Shown one piece after another: positions 22,601-33,800 of a stretch of DNA of 64,000 nt. A program made the position numbers and the translations under genes. The notes beneath the pieces are model-generated. The model did not search any database. It had not been told where the DNA came from and saw nothing but the letters and a program-made list of their open reading frames with translations. Source of the DNA: Takakia lepidozioides (lineage: Eukaryota > Streptophyta > Takakiopsida > Takakiales > Takakiaceae); the NCBI GenBank assembly GCA_030704615.1, contig CM060731.1, positions 65,888,756-65,952,755 on the forward strand, written 5' to 3'. Positions within the stretch are counted from its first letter, which is position 1, and every line of letters begins with the position of its first letter.

Positions 22601-25578
22601 TGTCCCCTCCCTCATAGCACATCTTGATGTGAAGAACTGACAAGTTGGGTGTGGCCTTGTAGGTTTAGTAATCTAACTGGACCACAGTCAGGTAGGTCGA
22701 GAGACATTTGAATCTTCTTAAGTAAAGGTCCAACCTACTGTGGGATGTAAGTTGATTTCACTGGCGACACAAGAAAGGCAGCCCAGCAGAGTTCTCTAAC
22801 TAGTGTTCTTCCAAGTGACAGAAGACTTCTGGTTGAGTCAACTTAGATTCACAGCAGATACTTTTCCAGATTGCAATTCCTGGCCATTGTGAATTGTTCG
22901 CAAAGGACATTTAACCATCTGAAGGGGAAGGCCTTATTATCTAATTCCAATTCAGTGTCGCGTGCTATCACCAGATTAAGCATGTCATGCTGTCCTTTAT
23001 GTCTGGTGGTTCTGGAGGAGGGGGCAGGCTGACAACATGTCATTTCAATTCCTCTTGTTGCAGAGCCTTTCCAAGTTCAATTTGCCGGTAGCACTTCCTA
23101 GTGGACGAGGCATGGGCATGGGTCCAGGGCCGATGACTACATCAACAGCACCAATGCTACCTTCCAGTTTACCCACAGTCACTAGAGGTAGCCGTGGCAA
23201 CTGGGAGCCAAGTGTTCCTGCCATAGGAGAGGTGCCCAGCCAATTGAATGGGACTGTCTCAGATGAACCTGACTTGTATGACCCTGATCAACTACTTTGG
23301 AACAAAGACCGGCCTGAAGCATCGGCGAGAATCAGGAAGTTACCATCATTTCAGAAAGCAGCTCAAGAGCAGGAGAGGGAGGGACATCCTTCTATCAAGT
23401 CTGATGGAAGAGGTGGTGAAGGTGTGGGAAGAGAAGCAACCAATGGTGGGTTGCAGGGACCTGACCCTGGATCCACGGTTTGGGATAGGATTGGGCCTGT
23501 GGATCGTGGTGGCAGCAGCATGGAGGGGAAGCCATTGCATAAGGATAGCTTGGAGGAGCCACGGGGTCGGGGTAGAGGAGGGCCTTGGTCTGGAAGATGG
23601 GAACGTGAAATGGATAGTGTGGCTCCCCATCTGCGAGGAATGCCGGGACGAGGGCAAGGTGGCGGTCCATGGGGGGAGGCAGGACCACCTGTTCAACGGA
23701 CTGGGGATGGTACCAGCTATGGACCACGTGCGACTGGGGTCCATGGATTGGGAGCAGAGAGAGCCCAGCGCACGCTGTATGTAAGCTGCATACCTCCCAC
23801 CACCAATCGAGCTGAGGTCTTGCTGTCTCACTTCCAGAAGTTTGGACATGTGGTAGACGTGCGAATCCCCCCCCGCAGTGATAGAGCTTTCGTCCAATTT
23901 GCTTGCCGTGAAGAAGCTGAAGCAGCCTTGTCATCATCAGATGCAGTTATAGGGAACCGCTTCATTCGTCTTTCATGGGCCAACCGTGACAGCATCCCTG
24001 CTGACAATGTTGCTTCCACTTCCTTTGCTGGCCGGCCTTCTGCATCTGAGGCTGTAGGCAGTGTTGCACTACCGACATCAAAAGGAAGAGAAAAGCTGGG
24101 ATTGGTCACTGGGAATGGCGTGGGCACAGGCTTGACAGGCATACCAGAGACAGCAGCTGTGGAAGGGGCAGGCAAGGCAGTCACTGCAAATGGTTCTGCA
24201 TCTTCCATGGCTGCTCCAGAAGGAAATGCGCAGAAAAAACAGGAGGAGCTTGAACTTATGCGGGAGCAGATTCGACAGAAACAGGAGGCCCTTGCTCGGA
24301 AACGTGATGATTTTCGGCGTAAGCTAGACAAGCTTGCTAACCAGGTAAGCTGTCCACTATCATGCTGCATTTGCGATTTCATTCACATCCTGCAGTGAAG
24401 TCTTCTGGAAGTTTTTGTCCACTATGTGCACATTTGTAATGAGGTGTGAAAATGTTGACATTTAAAGACTATTCCTACAATTCCCGATGTGGTTCTTAAT
24501 CTTTATGTGGGTGCTCTCACAGGGAGTAGGCGGGCAGGCAGGGCTCTCAGAAGATCAGCCTAGCAAGCGGCAAAAGCTGGAGGACACAGGAGACTCTAGT
24601 GCACGTAATGAGGGTGTCTCGGCAGCTGTCACACCTACTACTGCTGGACTGAGGAAGAGCAACTCTGGAGAAGTCTCTATACCGGCTGGAGTGTTGCAGC
24701 CCTCAGCCAGGCCTGCAAAGTCACCACATCCAAGGATCAGCATTGCTAGCATGAGCAGCAGTCACACTTCTCCGGCCTCTTGGGGCCCTGCAAGGTTCAA
24801 ACTGGATAATCGAACTTCTGTACTGAGAATTCTTCCACCGCTTCCAGCAATTGCAGATGTAAGTTTCAGAAGGGTTTGGATCTTTAATGTGTGTGGTAAG
24901 ATGATGTTGTTAGGCTGAGAAGTTTGCTTACCAATGTTCAGTGTACTGAATGCTTGTGAGGTCAGTTTATCTTTTCAAGGATGTGTTTTACATGGTTGGG
25001 GTCTGAGTTGTATATCTCTCTCTCTCTACTCTGCTAGTTGCTACATGTATAGAGAAGATCGCCTGAAGAGTGGCATGGACTGGCGGCTATTTTGGCAGAT
25101 TGCAATTTTGAGAGAACATTTTGCGATGTTCGGAGAAGTGTCAAGTGTGGAAGTAGAGGATCCAGAGGGTGAGAAATTGGAGGCAGCACGACCATTGACT
25201 ACTAATAGCTATTTGCTGGTGAGCTTTACCGCACGGCGAGCTGCAGAGAGGGCTTTTGTGCAAGGCAGGTGGTTGCAGGGCCAAACTCTGCATCTTGCTT
25301 GGGCCCCCGCCTCTGCAGGTGGTCGGGTCGTGGATGGACCTGGGCTTTCTAACAAAGCTCTCTCAGCCAGGGAGGCAGAGGAATCCAATAGAGTGGATGG
25401 GCAAGCCCTGAACTCGGTAATTGAAGGGTTTACCCCAGAGGAAGATAATGGAGGCCGAAAAGATGGAATGAGGCAGGCCTTGCCAAGGTTGGCACAGCAA
25501 CAAGCACCAGTACAATTAACAAACATGTCAGAGGGTGCAAGCAGTGGCAATGCATCAACTGTCAAAAGACTTACGTAG
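19672..25578 (+). CDS. RBM26/27-like RNA-binding protein: PWI-like, CCCH, RRM, coiled coil, RRM (1,053 aa)
   Basis: The exons 19672-19727, 21143-21261, 21537-22426, 23064-24344, 24523-24858 and 25099-25578 total 3,162 bp in phase. Residues 1-85 match the PWI-like domain that opens RBM26/27 (LNHYLIKNLQPL, then KKELHKLCIDQL, then TFVVNLFHAL). An acidic Glu run (about 119-136) leads into an Arg/Ser-rich region. A CCCH finger C-x8-C-x5-C-x3-H lies at 325-344 (CLDFEERGYC...CPMEH). RRM1 is at about 590-662 (RTLYVSCIPP ... RAFVQFA). A charged coiled coil (about 745-782) follows, then KLDNRTSVLRILPPLP just before RRM2 at about 895-968 (LREHFAMFGEVSSVEVED ... LLVSF). Human RBM26/27 act in nuclear RNA quality control with the MTR4/ZFC3H1 exosome adaptor; by homology this protein should bind nuclear poly(A) RNA. 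Arabidopsis At3g27700 is a likely relative. Intron 1 is 1,415 bp. The N-terminal start is supported by domain alignment. Confidence 0.92.
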
Positions 25579-27077
25579 GATTTGGGCTCTCCTGGGTAGC
25601 GGGTTTAGTCCGAGGGTGGAGGTCATTGCTGAAGCAGTTGCCATGGTGCTTGACAGTCGTTTAGTTGGCTGCTTGTAGCTTTTGGAATGATTATGCGCAA
25701 GAACAATGATTCTCAGCTCTCATGTACGGCGGAAGATTGAGAGCTGTGTGTGGCAGAGCACTGTGAAGTATCCTAGTTCCTGATGCATGGGGTTTTACTT
25801 GTACACTGGCCACCCCTAGTGTGCAAGTTTCAATTTAAGAACTCTCTATGTGCAGCATTCTGTTGGAATTGGCATTGCTAGTGTTATGCAAGTCTATCCA
25901 GTTCCTCATGGTCTGACTGAGTGAAATTTCCGACCTTTCAGATGGTCTTTTAGCATGTAACTCTTGCTATACAAATTACAACACAGATTTTCACCATACT
26001 CCATTTTAAACAGTATCACTTCTTTGTAAGGAAGGCCCTCATCTAGTGTACATGACTAATGACTGGTTTGAAGTGGGACTGTGGTCATCCGCGCTTCACT
26101 GCACAGTCCATGGGACGGACTGATGGAAAGACTTTGAAAAGCATATATTCCAATCATATGTGACACGCATCACTGCATAGTCATGGGACTGACTGATGGA
26201 AAGACTTTGAAAAGCATATATTCCAATCATATGTGACACAAACTGGAGGTACATCTTCCTGAGTAAATGTGTTGACCTTCCTATGGTGGAAGGAAACTAG
26301 TGGGGAGGTTAAACACTTCACAGGAAGAGATGGTTTGCTTTTCCATGTTTAAGAGAGGTGTTTCAGGTCACCCATGGTGGACTGTTGTGTAGTGAGTCAA
26401 CCTGCAAAGAGCAATGCTGCAAAAATAGTGAGAGCAACTGCACATTCACCAATGTTGAATAACCTTTTGAGAAAATCTGTTGCTTGGGTTGGCAATTGAA
26501 ACTGGCCAAGAGATCAGGCCACAGCCTCACTTTATAATCTATTCTTGTTATACCAGAAGGGAATGTTACAATAGAGTTCGTGACCTTGAAAGTTGTGTTG
26601 AGGATAGGTTCTTAAGAGGAGCCTGAGTTGCAGAGTTTTTGGTTTGCTCCATTGGCGCATCAGCTACCACTTCTTTGTTCTCCAAGGTCAAGATGCAAAC
26701 ACATAGCTCATTGCATGACACACACTGGAGTGCAACTACTTCAGTGCGATGATGCGATCTCATGCTATATATATTTTATCTTGTGATGGTGGGCTTATGA
26801 ACCTACTCGGGATGCATGGCAGTGAGACAGAGTACGTCTGAAATGGGTTTGTGATATCTCTTGACTTTATTAAAAACTGTAAAATCTGCACAACCTCAAT
26901 CCATGTTCCGTTTTAGGTCTAAATGTGATATTGAGAGTTTCAGGTCTTTCATATCTGGAGCCGGGTGCCCAGATAGCTTTGGGAGCAGGCTCCTCGCTCT
27001 AACAAAACAGGCCCAGACCAAAAACTACAATTGAAGTTTAATTTAAACACAGAAAACTGTGGTACCTGTTCTCATGA
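25579..27077. other. convergent 3' region between the RNA-binding gene and its inverted partial copy
   Basis: This holds the 3' UTR of the upstream gene and probably of the minus-strand copy. No coding sequence is recognisable. It contains a local duplication (26090-26241) listed separately. Confidence 0.5.
26090..26241. repeat. 73-bp direct tandem duplication
   Basis: The block containing GGAAAGACTTTGAAAAGCAT through CAATCATATGTGACAC occurs at about 26125-26166 and again at about 26198-26239, 73 bases apart. The preceding CACTGCA(C/T)AGTC(C)ATGGGAC text is also repeated. Confidence 0.85.
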
Positions 27078-28593
27078 TCAGTGACTGCTTGCATCCCCAC
27101 TCTTGAGAGCTTCATGCGTAACAGGCTGGGTACACGGTGCCCAATCAAATTGCAATGCGTGACCGTGCAGCCACCTGCCTTGCACGAATGCTCTCTCTGC
27201 ACCTCGCCGTGTGGCAAAGCTAACTCGCACAAAACTTGTCTTGTCAGTCGAATTCTGACAACCGGATTCCTGTTTAATACCTTCCGCATCTTCCATCTCC
27301 ACACTCGCCACTTCCCCGAACCTTGCAAAATGTTCCTTCACAATTGCAATCTGACCACCTCACCCCTTATTCGCGTTCATCAGTAGGTAAGTTTGCTACA
27401 CATTACTGTATATACGCATATAGCTCTGTTATTCAGGTTTCCACTTTTACTGTATCGCTTGTTTCTCTCCCTCGAACTCAGTGAAGGCTTCTCATCATGG
27501 GAACTGAGGGAAATGCGAGAGAAAAGTTTCTGCCTTGCTTTAGTTTTTTAACTGTAAATTTTGTGTGAATAGATGACTATGTATCCAGCACGCAACATTG
27601 CAGGTCGAGCTCAAATGCAATTGTATGTGGAAATGACCTTCAGACAGATGCAAAACTTGCGTACACCCTTGCATGAATGCTAGGTAATGCTAGACATGCA
27701 CTTACATCCGATACGATTGGTGAAAAAGGTGGGAGAATCCGAAAAATAGTGGTACGATTGTCCAACTTGTAGCGCTTTATTTGTGGTCCTTGCTCCAGTG
27801 CCATGATCGCTAGCTGGCCGGCAGCATGGGCGGCTGCACTAGTAGCAGTCGGTACCTTTGACATCACCTTCGCCATCATACGACAGTCTCCTTGCTTTGA
27901 CTGGACACCCCTACTCACGGCCACCTCGCCACAGCTAGGAACCTCCATTTGCTGCCGTTTTAGAGACCGTTGCTCCGTTGAATCTGAAAACTCTGCTCGT
28001 CGAGCTCCCTGTCCCAGACAGACTTGTGATAGTTTGCTTACATGGTACGAGTCGACTCAACTATCTGGTTTAGCGCCTCTACATTGTACTTGCTAATAAT
28101 AGAAATAGCATCCTAGTCTGCATTGATTCAAGGCGGTTCTTGGTTAGATCTGTCTCTGAGGAAAATAGATCTACATGTACTGATCTCGAGTAAATGTACA
28201 CTCTTGCTAGGCAGGTGGAGCGCTGATATGATGTGCGAAGTATAAACAGGTCTACAGTACAACAAAAAAGAATTGTGTACCTGTTTCATAAGCTCGCTCA
28301 GTTTGCGACGAATGTCATCACGCTTTTGTGCAAGGGCCTCCTGTTTCCGCCGAATTTCATCTCGCATGAACTCCAGCTGCTCCTGTTTTTGGACACTGAG
28401 GAACGTCTCACAGGTTTCAGCTTTGCAAGTCGCTGTATCAGACAGTGTTTCCACCTCCGACAGGCGGGCTGCACCGTTTTTGATAGAAACTTGATCCACC
28501 TTTCCCGGAGCTAGCTTGATGTCCTGCAGATCAGGCTGCTTCTCCAAAAGTAGATCAGGCGTGGGCAATTGCCGCACAAGCTTGTTTCCCATT
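27078..28593 (-). pseudogene. inverted partial copy of the RBM26/27-like gene (3' half), possibly a pseudogene
   Basis: Three minus-strand exons match the C-terminal part of the neighbouring gene: 28593-28280 (end of RRM1 as MGNKLVRQ, then the coiled coil KQEQLEFMRDEIRRKQEAL), about 28027-27706 (SLKRQQMEVPS ... KLDNRTTIFRILPPF) and 27350-27078 (RRM2, IAIVKEHFARFGEVASVE ... RVSFATRRGAERAFVQ, ending CTQPVTHEALKSGDASSH and a stop). The donor after KQ, the donor after VSD (GTAAGT) and the acceptor before IAIVKEHF fall at the same codons as in the intact gene, so this is a DNA-level duplication and not a retrocopy. The PWI-like domain, CCCH finger and most of RRM1 are missing upstream. The visible exons have no stops. 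It may be a truncated pseudogene or a gene whose 5' exons I did not recognise. Confidence 0.8.
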
Positions 28594-30194
28594 CTGTGCT
28601 CCTTACTTACTCCAGCATCTGAAAGAACACCTGACTACAGGTCCACCTCTTACTTGCTTATTGATGTACAATATAATCACATCATCAGGATGCTCACTAG
28701 AGAGTTTCTCTATCTGTACTCGAAAGGTTGAAGCATTGATGTTGACATAAATTGCACTATCCGACAGCAGACGTAACTATTTCATTATCCCTGGATCCCA
28801 AGTTTACATATTTCTCCACAACAGGTCCTTTTGTGAGGAGGCCAGGATTTAACTGCACATGGAGTGCGACATTGATAAGATCCTTCAAAGCGCCGAGAAA
28901 ACTTTCTGAGTAAGCAGCCTTCGCTTTCCTTCTGGCTTCTCAAAATCGCACTGCGATGAACAATAGTCGCCTGTTGCGTGGACTAGCACTTCATGATGAA
29001 ACAGTTAAAGACAACACGACTCCCACAAGAGAAGGATATGAGCAACGAAAGGTCAGACGCAACCTGCATGCATGGCAGCTGCTCACATCATGCGCCATCC
29101 GCCCTCCATCCGCCGTTCCACTCTGTATCGTGCCTCAATTGTGTTTTCGCTATCGACAAGCGTCGATTCAAGTCCGGAATCTCCCCTTTGTTTCCATGTG
29201 GCGATCTGCATGTGAAGAGTCTGAACGAATTTCGTGTTGATCTGAAGAGTCATGTACACAATTACAAGAAACGGGTAGGTAGTTATAACAGACAATTGCG
29301 GGCTGAACGTTTACGTGATTACATTTCATCCTTAGCTTTTGGAGTTGCACTTGTGATGGAGCATCTCAACTCTTCTCACCAGGGGACATACAAGTTGCTT
29401 ACAGCTCCTCCCATTGGATGGCGCGAGGACATTTTGTGTGGGAGAAACAACGAAATGAATGCCTTTGCGATCGCTCTTGAAAGAAAATTCCTTGGTGGGA
29501 ACTGCATTGGCAATTGGTGCAAAGCAGAAAAGTTGTGCAGCGGGAAATTCCTGGCCACAGATGGTCCACCAGCACGGCTCCATGCTGTCATGTAACAGTC
29601 GCCAGTTTTGTCCTAACCGCCAGTGCTGTTCTTCTGTTGTGGTCCTCCCTCTCCAGTTCCTCAGGCACTCTCATGCTTTGTCAAGCCGTGGATTTTGGAA
29701 AACATCTATGCTTCATGCCGCATCTGTGGTGCAAAGCATCACTCCGTGGTACATTACTTGAGTCAGTTTTTGGTAAGGTGTGACGTGCACGTAGTCTAAA
29801 TAATAAATGCACCCGGATCTTCTCCATCTTCACAGGTTTCCAGCGTTGCCGCGTATCCACATTCTGCAACTGCCTCCTTGCATTGACCTGGAGTACTCAA
29901 AAGTAATTTTAGGATTCTTGTTATCCCATGCTACAGCCGGATATAACCACGAGTAGGCCCAGAGTGAGATGTTAAAGGGACGAATCCTTGTGTAAGAGCA
30001 CAAAGAATTGTTAATGCAAGGTTTATTCCACTCAGCTGCTGTTCAGGGCTTAAAGTAAGGCTCCTGTTGGAGCTCTCCTCCCTCCTCTCCGTGAGAGTGA
30101 TCATGCATCCTTCTCCAAAATCAAGAGAAGAGGCACCGAGTGGAAAACTCTAGTTCTGTCAACATTACTATGGCGGGGTGGAGGTGAGGCTCCA
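28594..30194. other. region between the inverted copy and the dynein gene; one orphan frame
   Basis: A 200-codon plus-strand frame at 28993-29595 is the longest here, with a helical segment RAERLRDYISSLAFGVALV. I recognise no family. The opposite strand is also partly open over the same bases, which weakens the case for a gene. The missing 5' exons of the minus-strand copy were looked for here and not found. The dynein promoter should lie toward the right end. Confidence 0.3.
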
Positions 30195-30870
30195 GTGGCA
30201 GAGAAAATGGGCGATGAAAGTGTGAGAAGAAGCGTGGTTTTCGCTGTGCCTGATGACAACTACGGCAGCTCTTGCACTGGGGCATACCCTCTGGGAGGCC
30301 CAGGATTAGACCCGTGCAACACTTTCACCAAGAGAGACAATGACAGTGAGAGCGCCTGGCTCATGAGCGCAACACCGTCTATAGCTGACAGTCGAACTGA
30401 GCTGGCCTTTACTTCTAGTCCCCGAAAGCAACAGAGCTACTTGCCTTTCGGCTTTCTGTTCCAACAAGATCTACCTGCAATTACCACGACAGTCGAGAAT
30501 GCAATAGCAATGGCGCAGGTGGCTGCAGCAGCAGCAACAACACCAGGTCATAGCCTGATGGCACGAGCACGCCGCCATTCGTACTCGTTGCAAGGTATGT
30601 ACAAAAAAACCAAGGGATCCGCTCTGCGGCCGATGAAGTATCCTACCATTGTGTCCTCCCTGAGGAGTCAGCCTGAGCACTCGGGTGCAGTGTGGAGGGG
30701 CGTAGAGAAAGCATCCAGATCACACCAAAGGATCGTATTCACAGGATTGGGGTCGAAAGAGCGAGATGCATTGTATGGAATCAACGTAAGAAGGCGGAAG
30801 GCAAGTGACAGAACCATGAATGCCAGAGGTAAGGAGAATCGCCACGTTCGCAGGCGGCGGAAGAGTGAAG
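30195..30870 (+). CDS. candidate first exon of the dynein gene
   Basis: The open frame starts MAEKMGDESVRRSVVF, is rich in Ser, Ala and basic residues, and ends at a possible donor (AAG before GTATGTT at 30870); other donors exist at 30594 and 30828, all in the same phase. The frame stays open to 31355. No domain is recognisable. It is assigned to the dynein gene only by position, and the phase does not match the next exon at 31651, so an intermediate exon or a different start is possible. It might be an unrelated small gene. Confidence 0.35.
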
Positions 30871-33800
30871 GTATGTTTTCCTTCGCCATTGCTGCGAAGC
30901 ACCGCGGGGTTGCACCAGAAAGGTGGGATCTCAGCATGACATTAGGGTTGCTCATGGTGGGTGGGGTGATGGATCTGGGTGAGCGAATGGTGCCGGTCCT
31001 CGCTCATTCGTTGTGTTACTGCCCTGGTGGAGCATGGCGCTGGTGTGTCTGTCTTGTGGTGGGCTATGATCCCGTTACTGGCATGTATCGGGCTGTGGAG
31101 AGCGAACAGGATGGGTGTGAGCACCACGGTTGCTTGTACTTCGGAGCTGTTGCTCAAAGAGAAGGCGCAAACTGGATCAGTAGGCGAGATACGGAGAATA
31201 ATACGCGCAGAGGAAAGCTTGGTAGAGACAGTTTGGATTCCGACACACAGTGTATTAGAGAATCAACTGAAAATGTTCAATTTCATCGGTTAATTGCTCG
31301 ACTCAATTTGCGGTTCCTTCCACAGGTGGATCTCTTTGATGCCAAGTCTCTGTGAGCTTTACTACACTTTGGAACATGAAGAAGATTTCACCACCTCACT
31401 GGCACATTCATTCTCATCTTGTCTTTGCTGACAAGTAATCCATATGTATCTGTATTATGTATCCATATGTATCTGTATTGAGATTTCTTAGCCCAAAATT
31501 AAACATTGGCTTTCCCAGTGACCAGGGAGAGGAATCTGACAAGCAATTGTTCTGTTTGACGTCAAAAACTGTGGCTACTACACTGTTTGTCGAACCATGA
31601 CTGGGTAGGTTTCCTAGCTCTACAAGTGAATGTGGAAATCACTGGTGTAGGCGTCAGGGACATCGATTGCGAGCATGGAAGAGCAGTGGGCACTAAATTC
31701 AACCATGCCCTTCCCTAGCTCACAAGGGAGTAATATACATCATGCCAAACCGACACTTAATCCTATCCATGAAGAAGACGGCAAGATTTTTCATTCTGGG
31801 TCACTGGTGCAATCCACTGCAAGTAGTGTCCAAGGGACTGCACGGAAACTACACTCTAGTATCAACTCCAAGATCAAACGTCTTCACCTGCATGGAATAG
31901 AAGCACGGCTTGGAATTACATCAATCACCACTTGCAATGGCATACCACTTTCCCACAAGAGAGTTATGGCTACCGTGGCAAGAGGCAGCAATGCATTGCT
32001 GCCCAATGATGACTCCATTAGTGTCGTTGCAGAGAGTGCCCGCTCTCTGTGCTCCAAAAACAACTGGAGGAAACAGGAAGGAGAGTACGAAGGACGTAAT
32101 GTGATATATGATGTATATCCGCTTATCTCAGAGCTAGCTACAGAGTTTTTTCATGCTGCTCAACTCTTCAATATGGATGCAAGTTTCTTGCCTATAGCTG
32201 GTAAGTGTTTCTTCCTTACTTTTTTTTGCCCCCTCTCTATCTCTAGCATCTCTCAAGTGAGCCTGGGGAAACCAGCCCTTTTTAGTCTTAGGCCATGAGG
32301 CTACATCCATATAGCTAAGAGCCTAGAAGTTCAGTCACAACTTACTGCAGCACACCATGTAGCCAGGATATAAACACAGGATCACCTGGGTTAGCACTTG
32401 ATGCTATACCCGGTTAGGCCCTAAGCACCATTATTACTTGAGGCAAACTTGAGAATTGAGAAAAATATTTCATGTAGGTTAATCCCACCTGGTTACTTTC
32501 AGGCTCCAAATTGAGGTCTTTATGTATTCAAGTCTCATATTTTGAGTAACTTTGAAAGCCTGAATTTAAAATGAAATTTGAGGTTTCAGTTGGGGTTTTG
32601 TGGGAAGGGGTTGTATGCATGTCAAAAGGGCCAAGGCCTGTGAGCTGTGTACAGTATGATTTTGCAACACACAGTGCAAGTTTGGCAGCCTCGGCGGCAA
32701 TCTTACGGCCGGGCCTACAAGCAGCAATGCTCAGTGTGGTTGAGGCGGCTAAAGTGGTGGAAAATACCACCTTCCTTAATTGCTCTATGCGATGTGTTAC
32801 TATCAATAGAGCTGCATTTTTCCAGGTAATCTCCAACGTTGAGGCTCTTGATATGAATATAGAAGGGTTCTGTGGAAGGTTTGATGTTCTCACATTGTTC
32901 AAATTTTCAGAATCACATTTAACATCTGCCCAGTCAATACTCCGTCATCGAGGTACATGTTTCAGATGCCATTCTTTTGACATCTGGAGTAAATTGTTCT
33001 ATCAAACCCTTTTGCAGAATGTGACTGTTTGTTCCTCTTCTAACTTGGTCCATAAACTATGACACTATTTGTTTAAGGTGTTGCCAGACTGGGAAAGAGC
33101 AAGTGAATGGATTGGTTGTGCAAAGGGTAATTATACAATGTAGATTTCTTTTCAGTATATTGATCAATTTCTGAACTGTTCATTGACTGTTGCTCATAAT
33201 GTTTTTAGGCGGATGACATTCAAGAGAGCACTGAGAACATACGACAAATTGTTCTCGGCGATGCTACGACGATCTTGAACATGGCATGTAATTATACAAT
33301 GTAGATTTCTTTTCAAAATATGATCAATTTCTAAACTGTTCATTGACTATTGCTCATAATGTTTTTAGGCGGATGAAATTCAAGAGAGCACTGAGAACAT
33401 ACGACAAATTGTTCTCGCCGATGCTACGGCGATCTTGAACATGGCATTTATCAATTCTAAGGTAAGATGTACGATAATTTCTTAGTTCTGTTCATATTTT
33501 CCATCATCATTTCTTAAGCAAATAATTCAATTACCATGAATCGTTTTGGTGTTCTAGACATGCAACTTCTTTGTCAACAGTGAGGTCAAGATCCAGAAAC
33601 TAAAATTAGACTGGAAAACACCTAGGGGCGAGAAATATGTCTTCATACTTGGTGCATCCTGTCGTCGATGTAGGACTTTATGGGCATGGAGACTGAAACA
33701 GAGTTATACTCCCGAGTTGCAAGGTGATGCACCACATGAAAAAAATCTGTGCGTCCCATCTCTTTCTTTTATGCTTATTTTCATGTTGCATTCAAGTTTC

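Noticed and set aside
23346-24382. minus-strand frames of about 180 codons
   Set aside because: They are antisense to exon 4 of the same gene, with no family similarity.
30871-31355. continuation of the 386-codon frame as coding
   Set aside because: After the donor at 30870 the composition changes to Val/Cys/Trp-rich text without recognisable structure; more likely read-through into an intron.
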